A stretch of 41,545 bases of DNA from an uncultured Solirubrobacterales bacterium (lineage in GTDB: Bacteria; Actinomycetota; Thermoleophilia; Solirubrobacterales; Thermoleophilaceae). This document shows, one piece after another, positions 15,957 to 24,136 of this stretch. The position numbers were made by a program, and so were the translations under genes. Under the pieces are notes generated by a model. The model did not search any database and was not told the DNA's origin. It saw only the letters and a list, made by a program, of their open reading frames with translations. The stretch is taken from positions 1-41,545 of the forward strand of contig CADCVU010000012.1 in assembly GCA_902806245.1 (NCBI GenBank). Reading direction: 5' to 3'. Each line of letters begins with the position of its first letter. Position 1 is the first letter of the stretch.

Positions 15957-16127
15957 CTAGCCCGCGTTGGCGGGATTCCCGGTCGCCTGGCCGTCCTCGT
16001 TGGGCACGCCCGCGTTGGACTCGGCGGGACCGCGCGCGGCGTCGGCCTGACCCTCTTCGTCGTCGGCGACCTGCTCGGGAGGGGCGCCCTCGGGGCGCTT
16101 GTCGGATCTGTCGTGCTCGTTGTCCAT
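15957..16127 (-). CDS. small acidic, probably disordered protein
   Basis: A 56-residue frame runs from ATG 16127 (MDNEHDRSDKRPEGAPPE) to TAG at 15957, composed of Asp, Glu, Gly, Pro, Ala and Asn. It fills an otherwise empty 300-base stretch and keeps GC-rich third positions. A possible GATT-N16-GGGTAC promoter ends about 10 bases before the ATG, which would give a leaderless or near-leaderless transcript. No family recognised. Confidence 0.45.
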   Translation of the reverse strand: MDNEHDRSDKRPEGAPPEQVADDEEGQADAARGPAESNAGVPNEDGQATGNPANAG

Positions 16128-16193
16128 ACCTGAGCAGGTACCCGCGTTCGGCCGCCTCGAATCCGGCGAGCGCGCCGGCGCCCTCCGGTTGGC

Positions 16194-17312
16194 CTACGCA
16201 GCGTTGAGGTGCGGCGCGAGGCGAGCTCGAAAGCCGAGCTCCGCGGCGGCCGCGTTGAACCCCTCCTGAGTCTCGAGGACCTCGCTCCCGCGCTGGACGA
16301 CCACGAGGGCTTCGAGCAGGCAGCCGGGTATGTCGTCGGCGCGGAAGGTGGGGATGCGCGGAAGGATCCGGATGCGCTCGTCGGCCATGGCGGCCTTGAG
16401 GACTATTGCGCCGCGTTGCTCCATGGCAGCCCGGATCGGCACGGGGATCTCGGGATGGGTGTCGTCGGCGACGACCGCCCCGGGCGCGAGGTGCCGGACC
16501 ATGGTCGCCGTGTCGGTGCCCCGGGCGGTCAGCACGACCACGGCCTCGGCCTCGACAAGGTCCTCGGGGCGGTCCGTGTAGAGGATGCCGCCATCTTCGC
16601 TCGGATCTCCCTCGAAGCGGGGGTCGAGGGCGATCACTCGAGAGAACTCTCCGCCGAGGCTCGCGAGCAGGCGCGAGCCGATGAACCCGCCACTACCGAC
16701 CAGCCCGATCGTCACCTCCGCCGGTCGCTTGCCGAGCAGTCGGGCCAGCTCGCGGGCGGCTCCGGCCATCGCGCAGACGGTGCCCCTGTTGCCGTGGATG
16801 AACGGGGGCTCGAGGCCGACGCCGGTCTTCTCGGCGACACCGGGGAGGCGCCCGGCGAGGGCGATGACCTCGACGCCCGGAAACTGGCCGCGCGTCTCGT
16901 CGAGGAGAGCGCGCATGCGCTCGGGAGAGCTCTCGAGGGTCTCGGCCGTCGCGACGCCGGAGACGATCAGACCCCAGTAGCGTCCGAAGCGGATCACGCC
17001 ACTGGGGAACACGGGGCGCAGCGTCCGCTCGACCCACGGCGGGAAGTAGAGGCGCTTGTGGCGCTCCGTCCCCGGATAGGTCACGAAGAGGTAGTCCGGA
17101 CGCAGCAGGCGCCGCAGCGGCGGCCAGACGGCGTTGATCGAGGCGATGGCCGCCCCTTTGCCCATGGGACGGGTCTGGAGACGCCACCAGCTCCAGAATC
17201 CCGGCCAATCGACGGCGCGGGCCCGCGGCGCGACGCCCGCGGCGGAGAGCAGCAGCACGTCCGACAGCGCGACGGTCAAGCCGACGGTCAGGGCGAGGAT
17301 GATCCCGGTCAC
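16194..17312 (-). CDS. Rossmann-fold protein resembling acyl-ACP reductase/shikimate dehydrogenase-like enzymes
   Basis: The 372-residue protein has an N-terminal hydrophobic helix (IILALTVGLTVALSDVLLL). A central region holds VIALAGRLPGVAEKTGVGL and FIHGNRGTVCAMAGAARE, followed by a nucleotide-binding motif TIGLVGSGGFIGSRLLASLGG at about residue 200. A segment IALAG, then a GN-containing Cys region, then a GxxGxxG Rossmann motif is the order seen in cyanobacterial fatty acyl-ACP reductases, but sequence identity by eye is low. NAD(P)-dependent reduction is inferred; substrate is unknown. The membrane anchor is unusual for that family. Confidence 0.55.
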   Translation of the reverse strand: MTGIILALTVGLTVALSDVLLLSAAGVAPRARAVDWPGFWSWWRLQTRPMGKGAAIASINAVWPPLRRLLRPDYLFVTYPGTERHKRLYFPPWVERTLRPVFPSGVIRFGRYWGLIVSGVATAETLESSPERMRALLDETRGQFPGVEVIALAGRLPGVAEKTGVGLEPPFIHGNRGTVCAMAGAARELARLLGKRPAEVTIGLVGSGGFIGSRLLASLGGEFSRVIALDPRFEGDPSEDGGILYTDRPEDLVEAEAVVVLTARGTDTATMVRHLAPGAVVADDTHPEIPVPIRAAMEQRGAIVLKAAMADERIRILPRIPTFRADDIPGCLLEALVVVQRGSEVLETQEGFNAAAAELGFRARLAPHLNAA

Positions 17313-17447
17313 GACGACCGCCGCCGCGATGACCGGCCCCCGACGGTCCCTGCCGCCGGCGAACCACTTCGCCGTCCGCCACGTCCCCTCCCAAGTCCGG
17401 GCCGCGCCGGTGCGCGAGCTAGCCCAAAGCTACCAGGAGAGCATTAC

Positions 17448-17789
17448 TTACACGTCGGACCACGGACCTTGCTCGGCCCGTGCGCCGCCCTCTGGCTCGG
17501 ACCTGTAGCCGGGCGCCGAGGCGATGTCCGAAAGCACCGCTCGGTGCTCGGGCGGAAATATGACCCATCCGAGCGCACCGAGGGATACGGCGAGAGTGCG
17601 GCCGCCGAGGAGGACGACGACGGGGATGCCGAGAACCAGAGCTGTCCCGACGTCGGCGGCGGAGGACGTGGCTCCGGCGAGCACCAGAGTGGTCAGAGAC
17701 AGCAGCGCGGCCGGCCCGCTGAGGCGTCGGACGAGCACGCCGACGCCGACAACGGCATGGCCCCACACGATGCGCCCCGGACTCGCCAC
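17448..17789 (-). CDS. small predicted membrane protein
   Basis: The 113-residue protein has about three hydrophobic stretches (LLSLTTLVLAGA, VLGIPVVVLLGG, AVSLGALGWVIF) and an acidic C-terminal tail. GC-rich third positions in this frame support coding. No family recognised. Confidence 0.5.
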   Translation of the reverse strand: MASPGRIVWGHAVVGVGVLVRRLSGPAALLSLTTLVLAGATSSAADVGTALVLGIPVVVLLGGRTLAVSLGALGWVIFPPEHRAVLSDIASAPGYRSEPEGGARAEQGPWSDV

Positions 17790-17954
17790 CTGTGAGTCGT
17801 CGGCACGAGCCCCGCCCTCCTTGACCCCATGAACGAAAACGACCAGGAGGACAGGCGAGATCCGACTCGGGGAAGGCTCCGTACAAGCCGCAAGAAACCG
17901 GCCGATGTCGGTTGACGCTCAAGGAAAAAGGCGCTCGCACCGAAAGAGTCGAAC

Positions 17955-20357
17955 ATGGCCGAACAGACGCCATCGGAGGCCGAGCGCCGCATCGCGGCCG
18001 GTGCGCGGCACACCAGCGGGCTGACGTCGAGGCTCATCCTGAGCTACGTCGAACGCGAGGCCGGCCGTTCGGGCGTGGTCGCGGTCCTCAGGCACTCGGG
18101 TCTGCAGGCTTACGAGCAGCAGCTTCGCAACCCGGGTTACTGGTTCGACTTCGCCACCAAGATCGAGCTCTTTCGCTCGGCGTCGGTGGTGCTCGGCCAG
18201 CCCGACGTCGCCTGGCGCATCGGGCAGACAGCGGCCGACAACCCGGCCCTGTCCGGCTTCAAGCTCGCCCTGCGGGGCGTCGGCAGCCCGCGCCTGGTCT
18301 ACAGCGTCCTGTCCGGGACCGCCGGGCGGATGACGCGCGCCCATCAGCTCGAGCTGCTCGAGCTCGACGACGCGTATGCGCGCTTTCGCTACGTCGACAC
18401 GGCCGGTGTGGGATACGACCGCTTCGATTGCGACTACACGGCCGGCATGCTCTCCTGCGTACCGACGATGTTCGCCCAGCCCACGGTCACGTCAGTCACT
18501 CGCAGTGTCGAGTCACCGGGGCGAGCGAGTGCATCCACGAGGTCCAGTGGGAGCGCCACCCGACCGGAGGGCGGTGGCTCGCCGCCGGGGTCGCGGGGGC
18601 GTTCGCCGCCGGCTTCGGCGCGGCCGTGCCGCGCACACGCGCGTTCATCGGTGCGCCCCTTGCCCTGGCGATGGTGGGCGGCCGTCGCGCCCTGCTCAGG
18701 CAGCGCCAGCGCCAGCGCTCGCTCGAAGCCGAGATCCACGATCAGAAGGCCGCGGCCGAGGACCTGTCGGCATCCCTCCACGACCTGGTGTCGGTTCCTC
18801 GCACCGACGAGGTTCTGCGCAAGATCATGTCCCGCGCCCAGGCCCCTCTGCTGGGTCGCGAGATCGCCGTCCTCGCGTTCCGAGGCGACCACGTCAGTGC
18901 TCACGGCTCGAAGGGCGTCCCGATCGCCTCGCTCGATGTGCTCAAGCGCTGGCGGAGGCCCGCCCGGAGCTCCTCGACCAGCCGCTGACGCTCTCCGAGC
19001 TGGCCGAGGTTCCGGAGCTGGCCGACATGGCGGCTCACCCCGACGCCCCGCTCGGAGCGCTGGCGACCGCTCCCCTCGTCTTCCGCGGCCAGCGGCTTGG
19101 GATGCTGATCGCCCTCGCCCCGGGGTCCGACACCTTCTGCCCAAGGAGACCTCGCTGCTCGAGCTGTACGCCGCGGAGGCCGCGCTGGCGCTGGCCAACG
19201 CCAACCTCGTCGAGCGCCTCGAGGCTCTCGTGCGCGTCGACTCGCTCACCGGCCTGCTCAACCACCGCGAGTACCAGGAGGAGCTGGCGCGCGAGCTCGA
19301 ACGGGCCGGGCGCGATCAGCTCCCGCTGAGCGTCGCGATGCTCGACCTCGACGACTTCAAGCAGATCAACGACAGCTACGGGCACGCCGAGGGCGACCGC
19401 ATCCTGCGCCTGGTCGGCGAGACGGTCCGGCGCATGCTCGAACCGGGCGACTCGGCAGCGCGGATCGGCGGCGACGAGTTCGGGCTGATCCTCCCGGGCC
19501 GCCGGGCCGCGGAGGCCGACACCCTGGCGTCGCAGATCGATCGGCAGGTCAAGGCGCTCAACCTCGAGCTCGGAGCATCGTGGGGCGTCGCCGAGTGGCC
19601 GACGGCCGGGCCGAGCCAGAGCCTGTTGCTCTTCAGCGCGGACCGCGCTCTGTACGACCGCAAGCTCTCGCGCCGCAACGGCGCCACCAAGGCGAGCACC
19701 GAGCGTGAGCGCCGGCCGGCGAGCGCGGATTACACGCTCACCGCAGCCGACCACCAACGCGGGCTGACCGCGGCCCTGGCCCGCGCCGTCGACGCCAAGG
19801 ACGCCTACACCCGCAGTCACTGCGACATGGTGGCCGAGCTCTGCGTGCTCGTGGGTCAGGAGCTCGAGCTGGAGCCACGCCGCGTGCTCAAGCTCAGGCT
19901 CGCCGGCCTGCTCCACGACGTCGGCAAGATCGGGATCGCCGACGCCATCCTTCAGAAGCCGGGCCGGCTAAGCGACGATGAGTTCGAGGTCATGAAGACC
20001 CACACCACCCTCGGGCACTCGATCCTCTTCGGCGCCGAGCTGTTCGAGGAGGCGTACTGGGTGCTGCACCATCACGAGTACCTCGACGGATCGGGCTACC
20101 CCGACGGCCTCGCCGGGGAGACGATCCCGCTGGAGTCGCGGATCATGCTCGTCGCCGACGCCTTCGAGGCCATGACCTCGGACCGTCCCTACCGTCGCGG
20201 GCGCGACGAGCGGGCCGCGCTTGACGAGCTCCAGCGCTGCGCCGGCACGCAGTTCGATCCGAACTGCGTGGCGGCGCTCAGTCGCGCTCTGCGCCGCGAC
20301 GCGCGCTGGCTCTCCGAGTCATCGGCGCGCGGCGGCGTGAAGAGCGTCGTCGCCTGA
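17955..20357 (+). CDS. sensor GGDEF/HD-GYP cyclic-di-GMP enzyme, with three single-base frame slips
   Basis: An 800-codon frame is open throughout, but the middle is read out of frame. Residues 1 to about 180 form an N-terminal sensor (SRLILSYVEREAGRSG, NPGYWFDFATK). The coherent protein then moves to frame +2 near 18490-18503 (HSQCRVTGASECIHEVQW), to frame +1 near 18944-18948 (ALAEARPELLDQPL), and back to the first frame near 19133-19139 (LPKETSLLELYAAEAALAL, end of a GAF-like domain). Each change equals loss of one base. The GGDEF domain has RIGGDEFGLIL (about residue 503) and no RxxD inhibitory site. The HD-GYP domain has LLHDVGKIGI (about 653) and HHHEYLDGSGYPDG (about 704). It would make and/or degrade cyclic di-GMP. 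Confidence 0.85.
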   Translation: MAEQTPSEAERRIAAGARHTSGLTSRLILSYVEREAGRSGVVAVLRHSGLQAYEQQLRNPGYWFDFATKIELFRSASVVLGQPDVAWRIGQTAADNPALSGFKLALRGVGSPRLVYSVLSGTAGRMTRAHQLELLELDDAYARFRYVDTAGVGYDRFDCDYTAGMLSCVPTMFAQPTVTSVTRSVESPGRASASTRSSGSATRPEGGGSPPGSRGRSPPASARPCRAHARSSVRPLPWRWWAAVAPCSGSASASARSKPRSTIRRPRPRTCRHPSTTWCRFLAPTRFCARSCPAPRPLCWVARSPSSRSEATTSVLTARRASRSPRSMCSSAGGGPPGAPRPAADALRAGRGSGAGRHGGSPRRPARSAGDRSPRLPRPAAWDADRPRPGVRHLLPKETSLLELYAAEAALALANANLVERLEALVRVDSLTGLLNHREYQEELARELERAGRDQLPLSVAMLDLDDFKQINDSYGHAEGDRILRLVGETVRRMLEPGDSAARIGGDEFGLILPGRRAAEADTLASQIDRQVKALNLELGASWGVAEWPTAGPSQSLLLFSADRALYDRKLSRRNGATKASTERERRPASADYTLTAADHQRGLTAALARAVDAKDAYTRSHCDMVAELCVLVGQELELEPRRVLKLRLAGLLHDVGKIGIADAILQKPGRLSDDEFEVMKTHTTLGHSILFGAELFEEAYWVLHHHEYLDGSGYPDGLAGETIPLESRIMLVADAFEAMTSDRPYRRGRDERAALDELQRCAGTQFDPNCVAALSRALRRDARWLSESSARGGVKSVVA

Positions 20358-20376
20358 CGCCCTTCGTCGCCCCGCG

Positions 20377-20404
20377 CGCGAGGCAGCCCCTAGGCCGCCT
20401 CGCG
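20377..20404. terminator. strong hairpin at the junction of two convergent genes
   Basis: CGCGAGGC (20377-20384) pairs with GCCTCGCG (20397-20404), continuing after one A/C mismatch with GCC/GGC around the loop CCTA. It covers the last codons of the sigma factor gene and lies 20 bases after the GGDEF/HD-GYP stop. There is no U-tract. Bidirectional termination is inferred. Confidence 0.55.
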
Positions 20405-21337
20405 TAGCTCCTCGAGGTCGCCGCTCTCGGCGAGCAGCCGCAGCGCCGCCTCCTCGACCTTGCGCGTGCGCTCGGCGTTCATTCCGAGCTCGGCACCGGT
20501 TTCGCGGACCGACTTCGGCTCGCTCCCGCCGAGGCCGAAGCGCAGGGTCACGACCTTGCGCTCATCCTCGGGAAGCTGGCGGACGACCTCGCGGACGCGA
20601 GCCTCGCCGAGTGCCTCCCCGACCTCCTCGTCCGGCTGCGGCCGATCGCTCGGCAGCAGATCGCCGAGGGCGGTCTCGCCGTCCTCGCCGACCGCCTGGT
20701 CGAGGCTGGTCAGGTGCCGAGCGATCTCGCGAGCCTCAATCACCAGCTCCTCGGACAGCTCCGCCGCCTCTGCGATCTCCGCATCGGTGGGGTCGCGCCC
20801 GAGCTTCTTGGCGAGCTCCTGCTCGACCTTGCGGACCTTCCGCTCGCGCTGGCCGATGTGCACCGGCACGCGAATCGTGCGGCCCGAGTTGGCCAGGCCC
20901 CGCTGGATCGACTGACGGATCCACAACGTCCCGTAGGTCGAGAACTTGAATCCGCGTCGCCAGTCGAACTTCTCGACCGCGCGGATCAGGCCGAGCATGC
21001 CCTCCTGGATCAGGTCACCCAGTGAGAGACCCTGGCCCTGGTAGCGGCGCGCCTGCGAGATGACCAGACGGAGGTTGGCGTTGATCATCCGGTCCTTGGC
21101 CTGGACGTCGCCACGCTCGAACCGTTGCGCGAGCTCGATCTCCTCGGCCGCGGTCAGCAGCGGGTAGCGCGTCGCCTGCTGGAAGAACAGCTGGACCGAA
21201 TCCAGGCTCGGGTCCACGGGCCGCGTCTCGGCGGCCTCGCGGGCGGTCGGCTCGGCGCTGTGCGCACCGCGTCGGCGGCGTTGACGGTCGGTATCGGGCC
21301 CTGCTCGATTTCGGCGGGGTTCGGTGTTCACTGCCAC
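20390..21337 (-). CDS. sigma-70 family RNA polymerase sigma factor (group 2, RpoD/SigA-like)
   Basis: The 315-residue protein lacks the large region 1.1. Region 1.2 is [21 protein letters not shown]. Region 2 contains [43 protein letters not shown] and the -10-reading [17 protein letters not shown]. Region 3 has [16 protein letters not shown], and region 4 ends with [27 protein letters not shown]. The usual RERIRQIE box of primary factors reads AERTRKVEE, which with the short N-terminus points to a non-essential group 2 factor. A TTGCGC-17-TATACT promoter lies upstream. Confidence 0.92.
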   Translation of the reverse strand: MAVNTEPRRNRAGPDTDRQRRRRGAHSAEPTAREAAETRPVDPSLDSVQLFFQQATRYPLLTAAEEIELAQRFERGDVQAKDRMINANLRLVISQARRYQGQGLSLGDLIQEGMLGLIRAVEKFDWRRGFKFSTYGTLWIRQSIQRGLANSGRTIRVPVHIGQRERKVRKVEQELAKKLGRDPTDAEIAEAAELSEELVIEAREIARHLTSLDQAVGEDGETALGDLLPSDRPQPDEEVGEALGEARVREVVRQLPEDERKVVTLRFGLGGSEPKSVRETGAELGMNAERTRKVEEAALRLLAESGDLEELREAA

Positions 21338-21376
21338 TCGCGTTCCTCATTCCTTCTATTGTTCGGCAACTGTCGA

Positions 21377-21405
21377 AGTATAGCACCCGGCGGTTCTCGG
21401 CGCAA
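21377..21405 (-). promoter_or_regulatory. sigma-70-type promoter of the sigma factor gene
   Basis: On the minus strand TTGCGC (plus 21400-21405) and TATACT (plus 21377-21382) are separated by exactly 17 bases, close to housekeeping consensus, about 40 bases before the ATG at 21337. Confidence 0.6.
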
Positions 21406-21419
21406 CGTTCGAGTATGAC

Positions 21420-21731
21420 TCAGATCGCTCTGCGTGCGCCGTCCACCACGCAGCCGAGGAGGCCGGGGAAGCGAGCCTCGAGCTCCTCGAGGCGGAGCGA
21501 GACGAGCCGCTGGGTCCCATCGGCGCGCGTCCGCGTGACGCCCGCGTCGCGCAGCACCTTGAGGTGGTGGCTGAGAGTCGACTTCGAGACCGGCGCCTCG
21601 AGATGCCCGCAGGCCACCTCCGAGCCTCCGTCGAGCGCGCATACGATCTCCAGCCGGACCGGGTCGCTCAGGGCGTGGAGCACCTCGGGGAGGCGCAGCG
21701 CGTCGGTCGATGGGTGGGACGGCACCCTCAT
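21420..21731 (-). CDS. ArsR family transcriptional repressor
   Basis: The 103-residue winged-helix protein has LPEVLHALSDPVRLEIVCAL, the recognition helix SKSTLSHHLKVLRDAGV and the wing TRADGTQRLVSLR. The family represses in response to metals or other signals. Only one cysteine is near the recognition region (EVACGHLE), so classic ArsR/SmtB metal sites are not evident. A palindrome TAGTTC-N10-GAACTA immediately upstream is the likely autoregulatory operator. No transporter or enzyme gene is co-directional nearby. Confidence 0.88.
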   Translation of the reverse strand: MRVPSHPSTDALRLPEVLHALSDPVRLEIVCALDGGSEVACGHLEAPVSKSTLSHHLKVLRDAGVTRTRADGTQRLVSLRLEELEARFPGLLGCVVDGARRAI

Positions 21732-21741
21732 GGTCGTCGCC

Positions 21742-21763
21742 TAGTTCGAAGCATCTAGAACTA
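21742..21763. promoter_or_regulatory. probable ArsR operator
   Basis: TAGTTC (21742-21747) and GAACTA (21758-21763) form a perfect 6-bp palindrome with a 10-base centre, starting 11 bases upstream of the ArsR ATG. It overlaps TATAAT (21762-21767, plus) and its complement-strand version TATTAT, so bound repressor would block a promoter in either direction. Confidence 0.55.
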
Positions 21764-21846
21764 TAATAGTGGCATGGGCAAGATCTGAGTGCTCGACGCC
21801 GAACCAAGGGCACGGGAGCGGAGATGGTGGCGCTCGGGCGATGAAG

Positions 21847-21867
21847 GGGGAGGGGACTCGAACCCCC
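21847..21867 (-). repeat. tRNA T-arm-like fragment (element D)
   Basis: On the minus strand a T-arm fold GGGGG-TTCGAGT-CCCCT followed by CCCC resembles a tRNA 3' end, with no cloverleaf beside it. It overlaps the leader and possible 5' codons of the exonuclease gene. Its sequence differs from the tRNA-Ser(CGA) elements, so its source may be another tRNA. Confidence 0.4.
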
Positions 21868-21882
21868 GGTACGGTGCGCTCG

Positions 21883-22746
21883 GTGCGAATCGCGACCTGG
21901 AACGTGAACTCGGTCAAGCAGCGCGTGCCGCGCCTGCTGCCCTGGCTGGACGACCGCCGGCCGGACGTCGTCTGCCTGCAGGAGACCAAGCTCACGGACG
22001 ACGCCTTTGTCGATCTGCTCGGCGACGAGCTAGCCGACCGCGGCTACGCGGTCGCCCTTCACGGCGAGGCGAGGTGGAACGGGGTGGCCATCCTCTCGCG
22101 CGCGGGGTTGGACGCGGTGGGGATGGGACTCGCCGGCGCGGCGGGCTTTCCGCATCCGGAGGCCCGGGCGGTGTCTGCGACGTGTGGCGGGATCCGGGTG
22201 GTCTCGGTGTACGTGCCGAACGGCCGCCAGCCCGGCTCGGAGCACTACCGGTACAAGCTGGCCTGGCTGGATTCGCTGCGAGAGACGGTCGCCGCCGCCC
22301 CGGAGGCGACGGTCGTGTGTGGCGACATGAACATCGCCCCGACCGACGACGACGTGTTCGATCCGGACGCCTACGCCGACCAGACGCACGTGACACCGCC
22401 GGAGCGGGCGGCGCTGGCGGAGCTACAGGCGCTCGGGCTGCACGACGTCGTGCGCGAGCGCTGGCCGAACGAGCGGGTGTTCACCTACTGGGACTACCGG
22501 GCAGGGATGTTCCATCAGGACCTCGGGATGCGGATCGATCTGGTCCTGGCCGGCGCTTCCCTAGCGGAGCGCGTCCAGGCGGCATGGGTGGACCGCCAGG
22601 CCCGCAAGGGCCGCGGGCCGAGCGATCACGCGCCGGTGATCGTCGACCTGGACGAGGCTCCGGACGGAGACATCGGGCCGGTCGTGCCGCCGCCCTCCGC
22701 CCCGAGGGCCAAGCGTGGCTCGGCCAGGCTGCCGCAGTCAACGTAG
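21883..22746 (+). CDS. xth: exodeoxyribonuclease III family AP endonuclease/exonuclease
   Basis: The protein has 287 residues from GTG 21883, so that RIATWNVNSVKQRVPRLLPW starts the protein as in the family; in-frame alternatives are GTG 21874 and ATG 21841. Catalytic motifs are WNVNSVK, CLQETKL with the metal Glu, YVPNGR, GDMNIAP with Asp-Asn, and the C-terminal GRGPSDHAPVIVDLD with the Asp-His pair. It cleaves at abasic sites and removes 3' blocking groups in base excision repair. It converges, 10 bases apart, on the LigD-type polymerase gene. Confidence 0.93.
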   Translation: MRIATWNVNSVKQRVPRLLPWLDDRRPDVVCLQETKLTDDAFVDLLGDELADRGYAVALHGEARWNGVAILSRAGLDAVGMGLAGAAGFPHPEARAVSATCGGIRVVSVYVPNGRQPGSEHYRYKLAWLDSLRETVAAAPEATVVCGDMNIAPTDDDVFDPDAYADQTHVTPPERAALAELQALGLHDVVRERWPNERVFTYWDYRAGMFHQDLGMRIDLVLAGASLAERVQAAWVDRQARKGRGPSDHAPVIVDLDEAPDGDIGPVVPPPSAPRAKRGSARLPQST

Positions 22747-22756
22747 CGCTCGGTGG

Positions 22757-23821
22757 TCACCGCGGTCGGTCGCGGTCGCGCGAGGGCTGAATGCGCTTTG
22801 GTTCTCCCGGCATCTTGGGATAGTCGGGCGGGTAGGGCAGGTCCCCGTACCCCTGGGCGATGTCGTTCTCGTACATGTCGAGGAGCGGCTGCAGGGAGTG
22901 AGCGGTGTCGTCGATCGCCGCGTGACGATCGCCGAGCTCGGCGAAGCGCGCCGGCATGGTCGCCACCGTGAAGTCCTCGGGGGCGACCTCGGGAAGCTCG
23001 TCCCACGTCACCGGGGCCGAGACCGGCGCACCAGGCTTCGGCCGGATGCTGTAGGCGGAGGCGATGGTGCGATCGCGCGCGTTCTGGTTGTAGTCGATGA
23101 AGATGCGCTCGCCGCGCTCCTCCTTCCACCACTTGGTCGTCACCTCGTCGGGTAGACGCCGCTCGAGCTCGCGCCCAAAGGCGATCGCCGCGCGGCGAAC
23201 CTCCGTGAACGTCCAGCGTGGCTCGATACGGAGATAGATGTGAACACCTCGGCCACCTGAGGTCTTCGGGAAGCCGGTGTAGCCGAGCTCCTCCAACAGC
23301 ACGCGGGCCTCGGCGGCCACGCGCACGGCGTCGGCGAAGTCCGTGCCCGGCTGCGGGTCGAGGTCGATGCGCAGCTCGTCGGGATGGTCGACGTCATCGC
23401 TGCGCACCGGCCACGGATGGAAGGTGATCGTGCCCATGTGGGCCGCCCAGCCGACGTCGGCCACCTCGGTGGGACAGATCTCGTCCGCGTGGCGACCCGA
23501 CGGGAACTCGATCCGCGCCGTCTGCACGTGGTCGGGAGCTCCGCGGGGGATGCGCTTCTGAAAGAACGCGTCGCCACCGCCCTTCTCGCGCGTCGAGAGG
23601 ACGATGCCCGGGTGTACGCCCTTCGGCCAGCGCTCGAGCGTCGTCGGCCGCCGCTCGAGCGCGCGCACGATGCCGCTCCCGACGGCGAGGTAGTACTCGA
23701 CGATGCCGAGCTTGGTGACCGCGGGGGAGCGGTCGGTCTCCGGAAAGATCACGCGGTCGGGGCTTGACACGCGCAGCTCGCGCCCGCCGGCCTCGACGAT
23801 CGTGGCCTCGGAGGGGGACAT
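22757..23821 (-). CDS. LigD-type NHEJ polymerase/primase domain protein
   Basis: The 354-residue stand-alone PolDom matches the archaeo-eukaryotic primase fold of bacterial LigD. Visible motifs are LRVSSPDRVIFPE near the N-terminus, the catalytic Asp pair in LRIDLDPQPG, KTSGGRGVHIYLRI, and FIDYNQNARDRTIASAYSIRP. Such proteins fill or add nucleotides (often ribonucleotides) at broken ends with Ku and a ligase. No ligase or Ku gene is in the window. The ATG at 23821 is 14 bases from the tRNA-half element A, which therefore lies in its leader. Confidence 0.93.
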   Translation of the reverse strand: MSPSEATIVEAGGRELRVSSPDRVIFPETDRSPAVTKLGIVEYYLAVGSGIVRALERRPTTLERWPKGVHPGIVLSTREKGGGDAFFQKRIPRGAPDHVQTARIEFPSGRHADEICPTEVADVGWAAHMGTITFHPWPVRSDDVDHPDELRIDLDPQPGTDFADAVRVAAEARVLLEELGYTGFPKTSGGRGVHIYLRIEPRWTFTEVRRAAIAFGRELERRLPDEVTTKWWKEERGERIFIDYNQNARDRTIASAYSIRPKPGAPVSAPVTWDELPEVAPEDFTVATMPARFAELGDRHAAIDDTAHSLQPLLDMYENDIAQGYGDLPYPPDYPKMPGEPKRIQPSRDRDRPR

Positions 23822-23834
23822 GGCGGGAGTTCTA

Positions 23835-23930
23835 CAGCGGCGGAGGAGGGATTCGACCCCTCGATGGACCGATCACGCCCGCACCCCGGCGCGACGAGAG
23901 ATCGGCGACGATGGTCCCGCTCACCACCGC
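23835..23930 (-). repeat. tRNA-Ser 3'-half element A (dispersed family)
   Basis: Reading the minus strand, a variable-arm remnant GATCGGTCCATC leads into the T arm GAGGG-GTCGAAT-CCCTC, an acceptor-like CTCCGCC and discriminator G, then CTG. It matches element B (38917-39007) from the variable arm to beyond the discriminator. About 45 bases further 5' a TGGT/ACCA hairpin occupies the place of element B's hairpin. It lies between the TM-helix gene and the LigD-type gene. Confidence 0.6.
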
Positions 23931-23957
23931 ACCCGCGGCGGTCCTCCAGGGTAGCCC

Positions 23958-24031
23958 GGGGGGACACCGAAGTGTCGCCCCCGCGGCTGAGGAGCTCGGC
24001 GGGGCGGAAGCCGCCAAAGGCGGCGTTCCGC
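23958..24031. terminator. two tandem strong hairpins in a 315-base intergenic gap
   Basis: Hairpin 1: GGGGG GACAC, loop CGAA, GTGTC, one bulged G, CCCCC (23958-23982). Hairpin 2: GCGGAA GCCGCC, loop AAA, GGCGGC, one bulged G, TTCCGC (24004-24031). Both have stems of 10-12 pairs. They follow the stop of the minus-strand PRC/aquaporin/TM-helix operon by about 105 bases and precede element A, so they likely end or protect that transcript. Nothing else is evident in 23931-24136. Confidence 0.6.
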
Positions 24032-24136
24032 TGCCGCCGGCCTCCCAGCTCGGACGGCTACGAGCGGTTCCTGCTTCTCGATCGGTCACGGCCGCCGTGC
24101 CGGGTCACCTCTCATCGGGTCGGCTCGGCCGCCGGC

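Noticed and set aside
22757-23821. Full LigD (ligase plus nuclease plus polymerase)
   Set aside because: Only the polymerase domain is encoded; no ligase KxDG motif or phosphoesterase domain in the frame.
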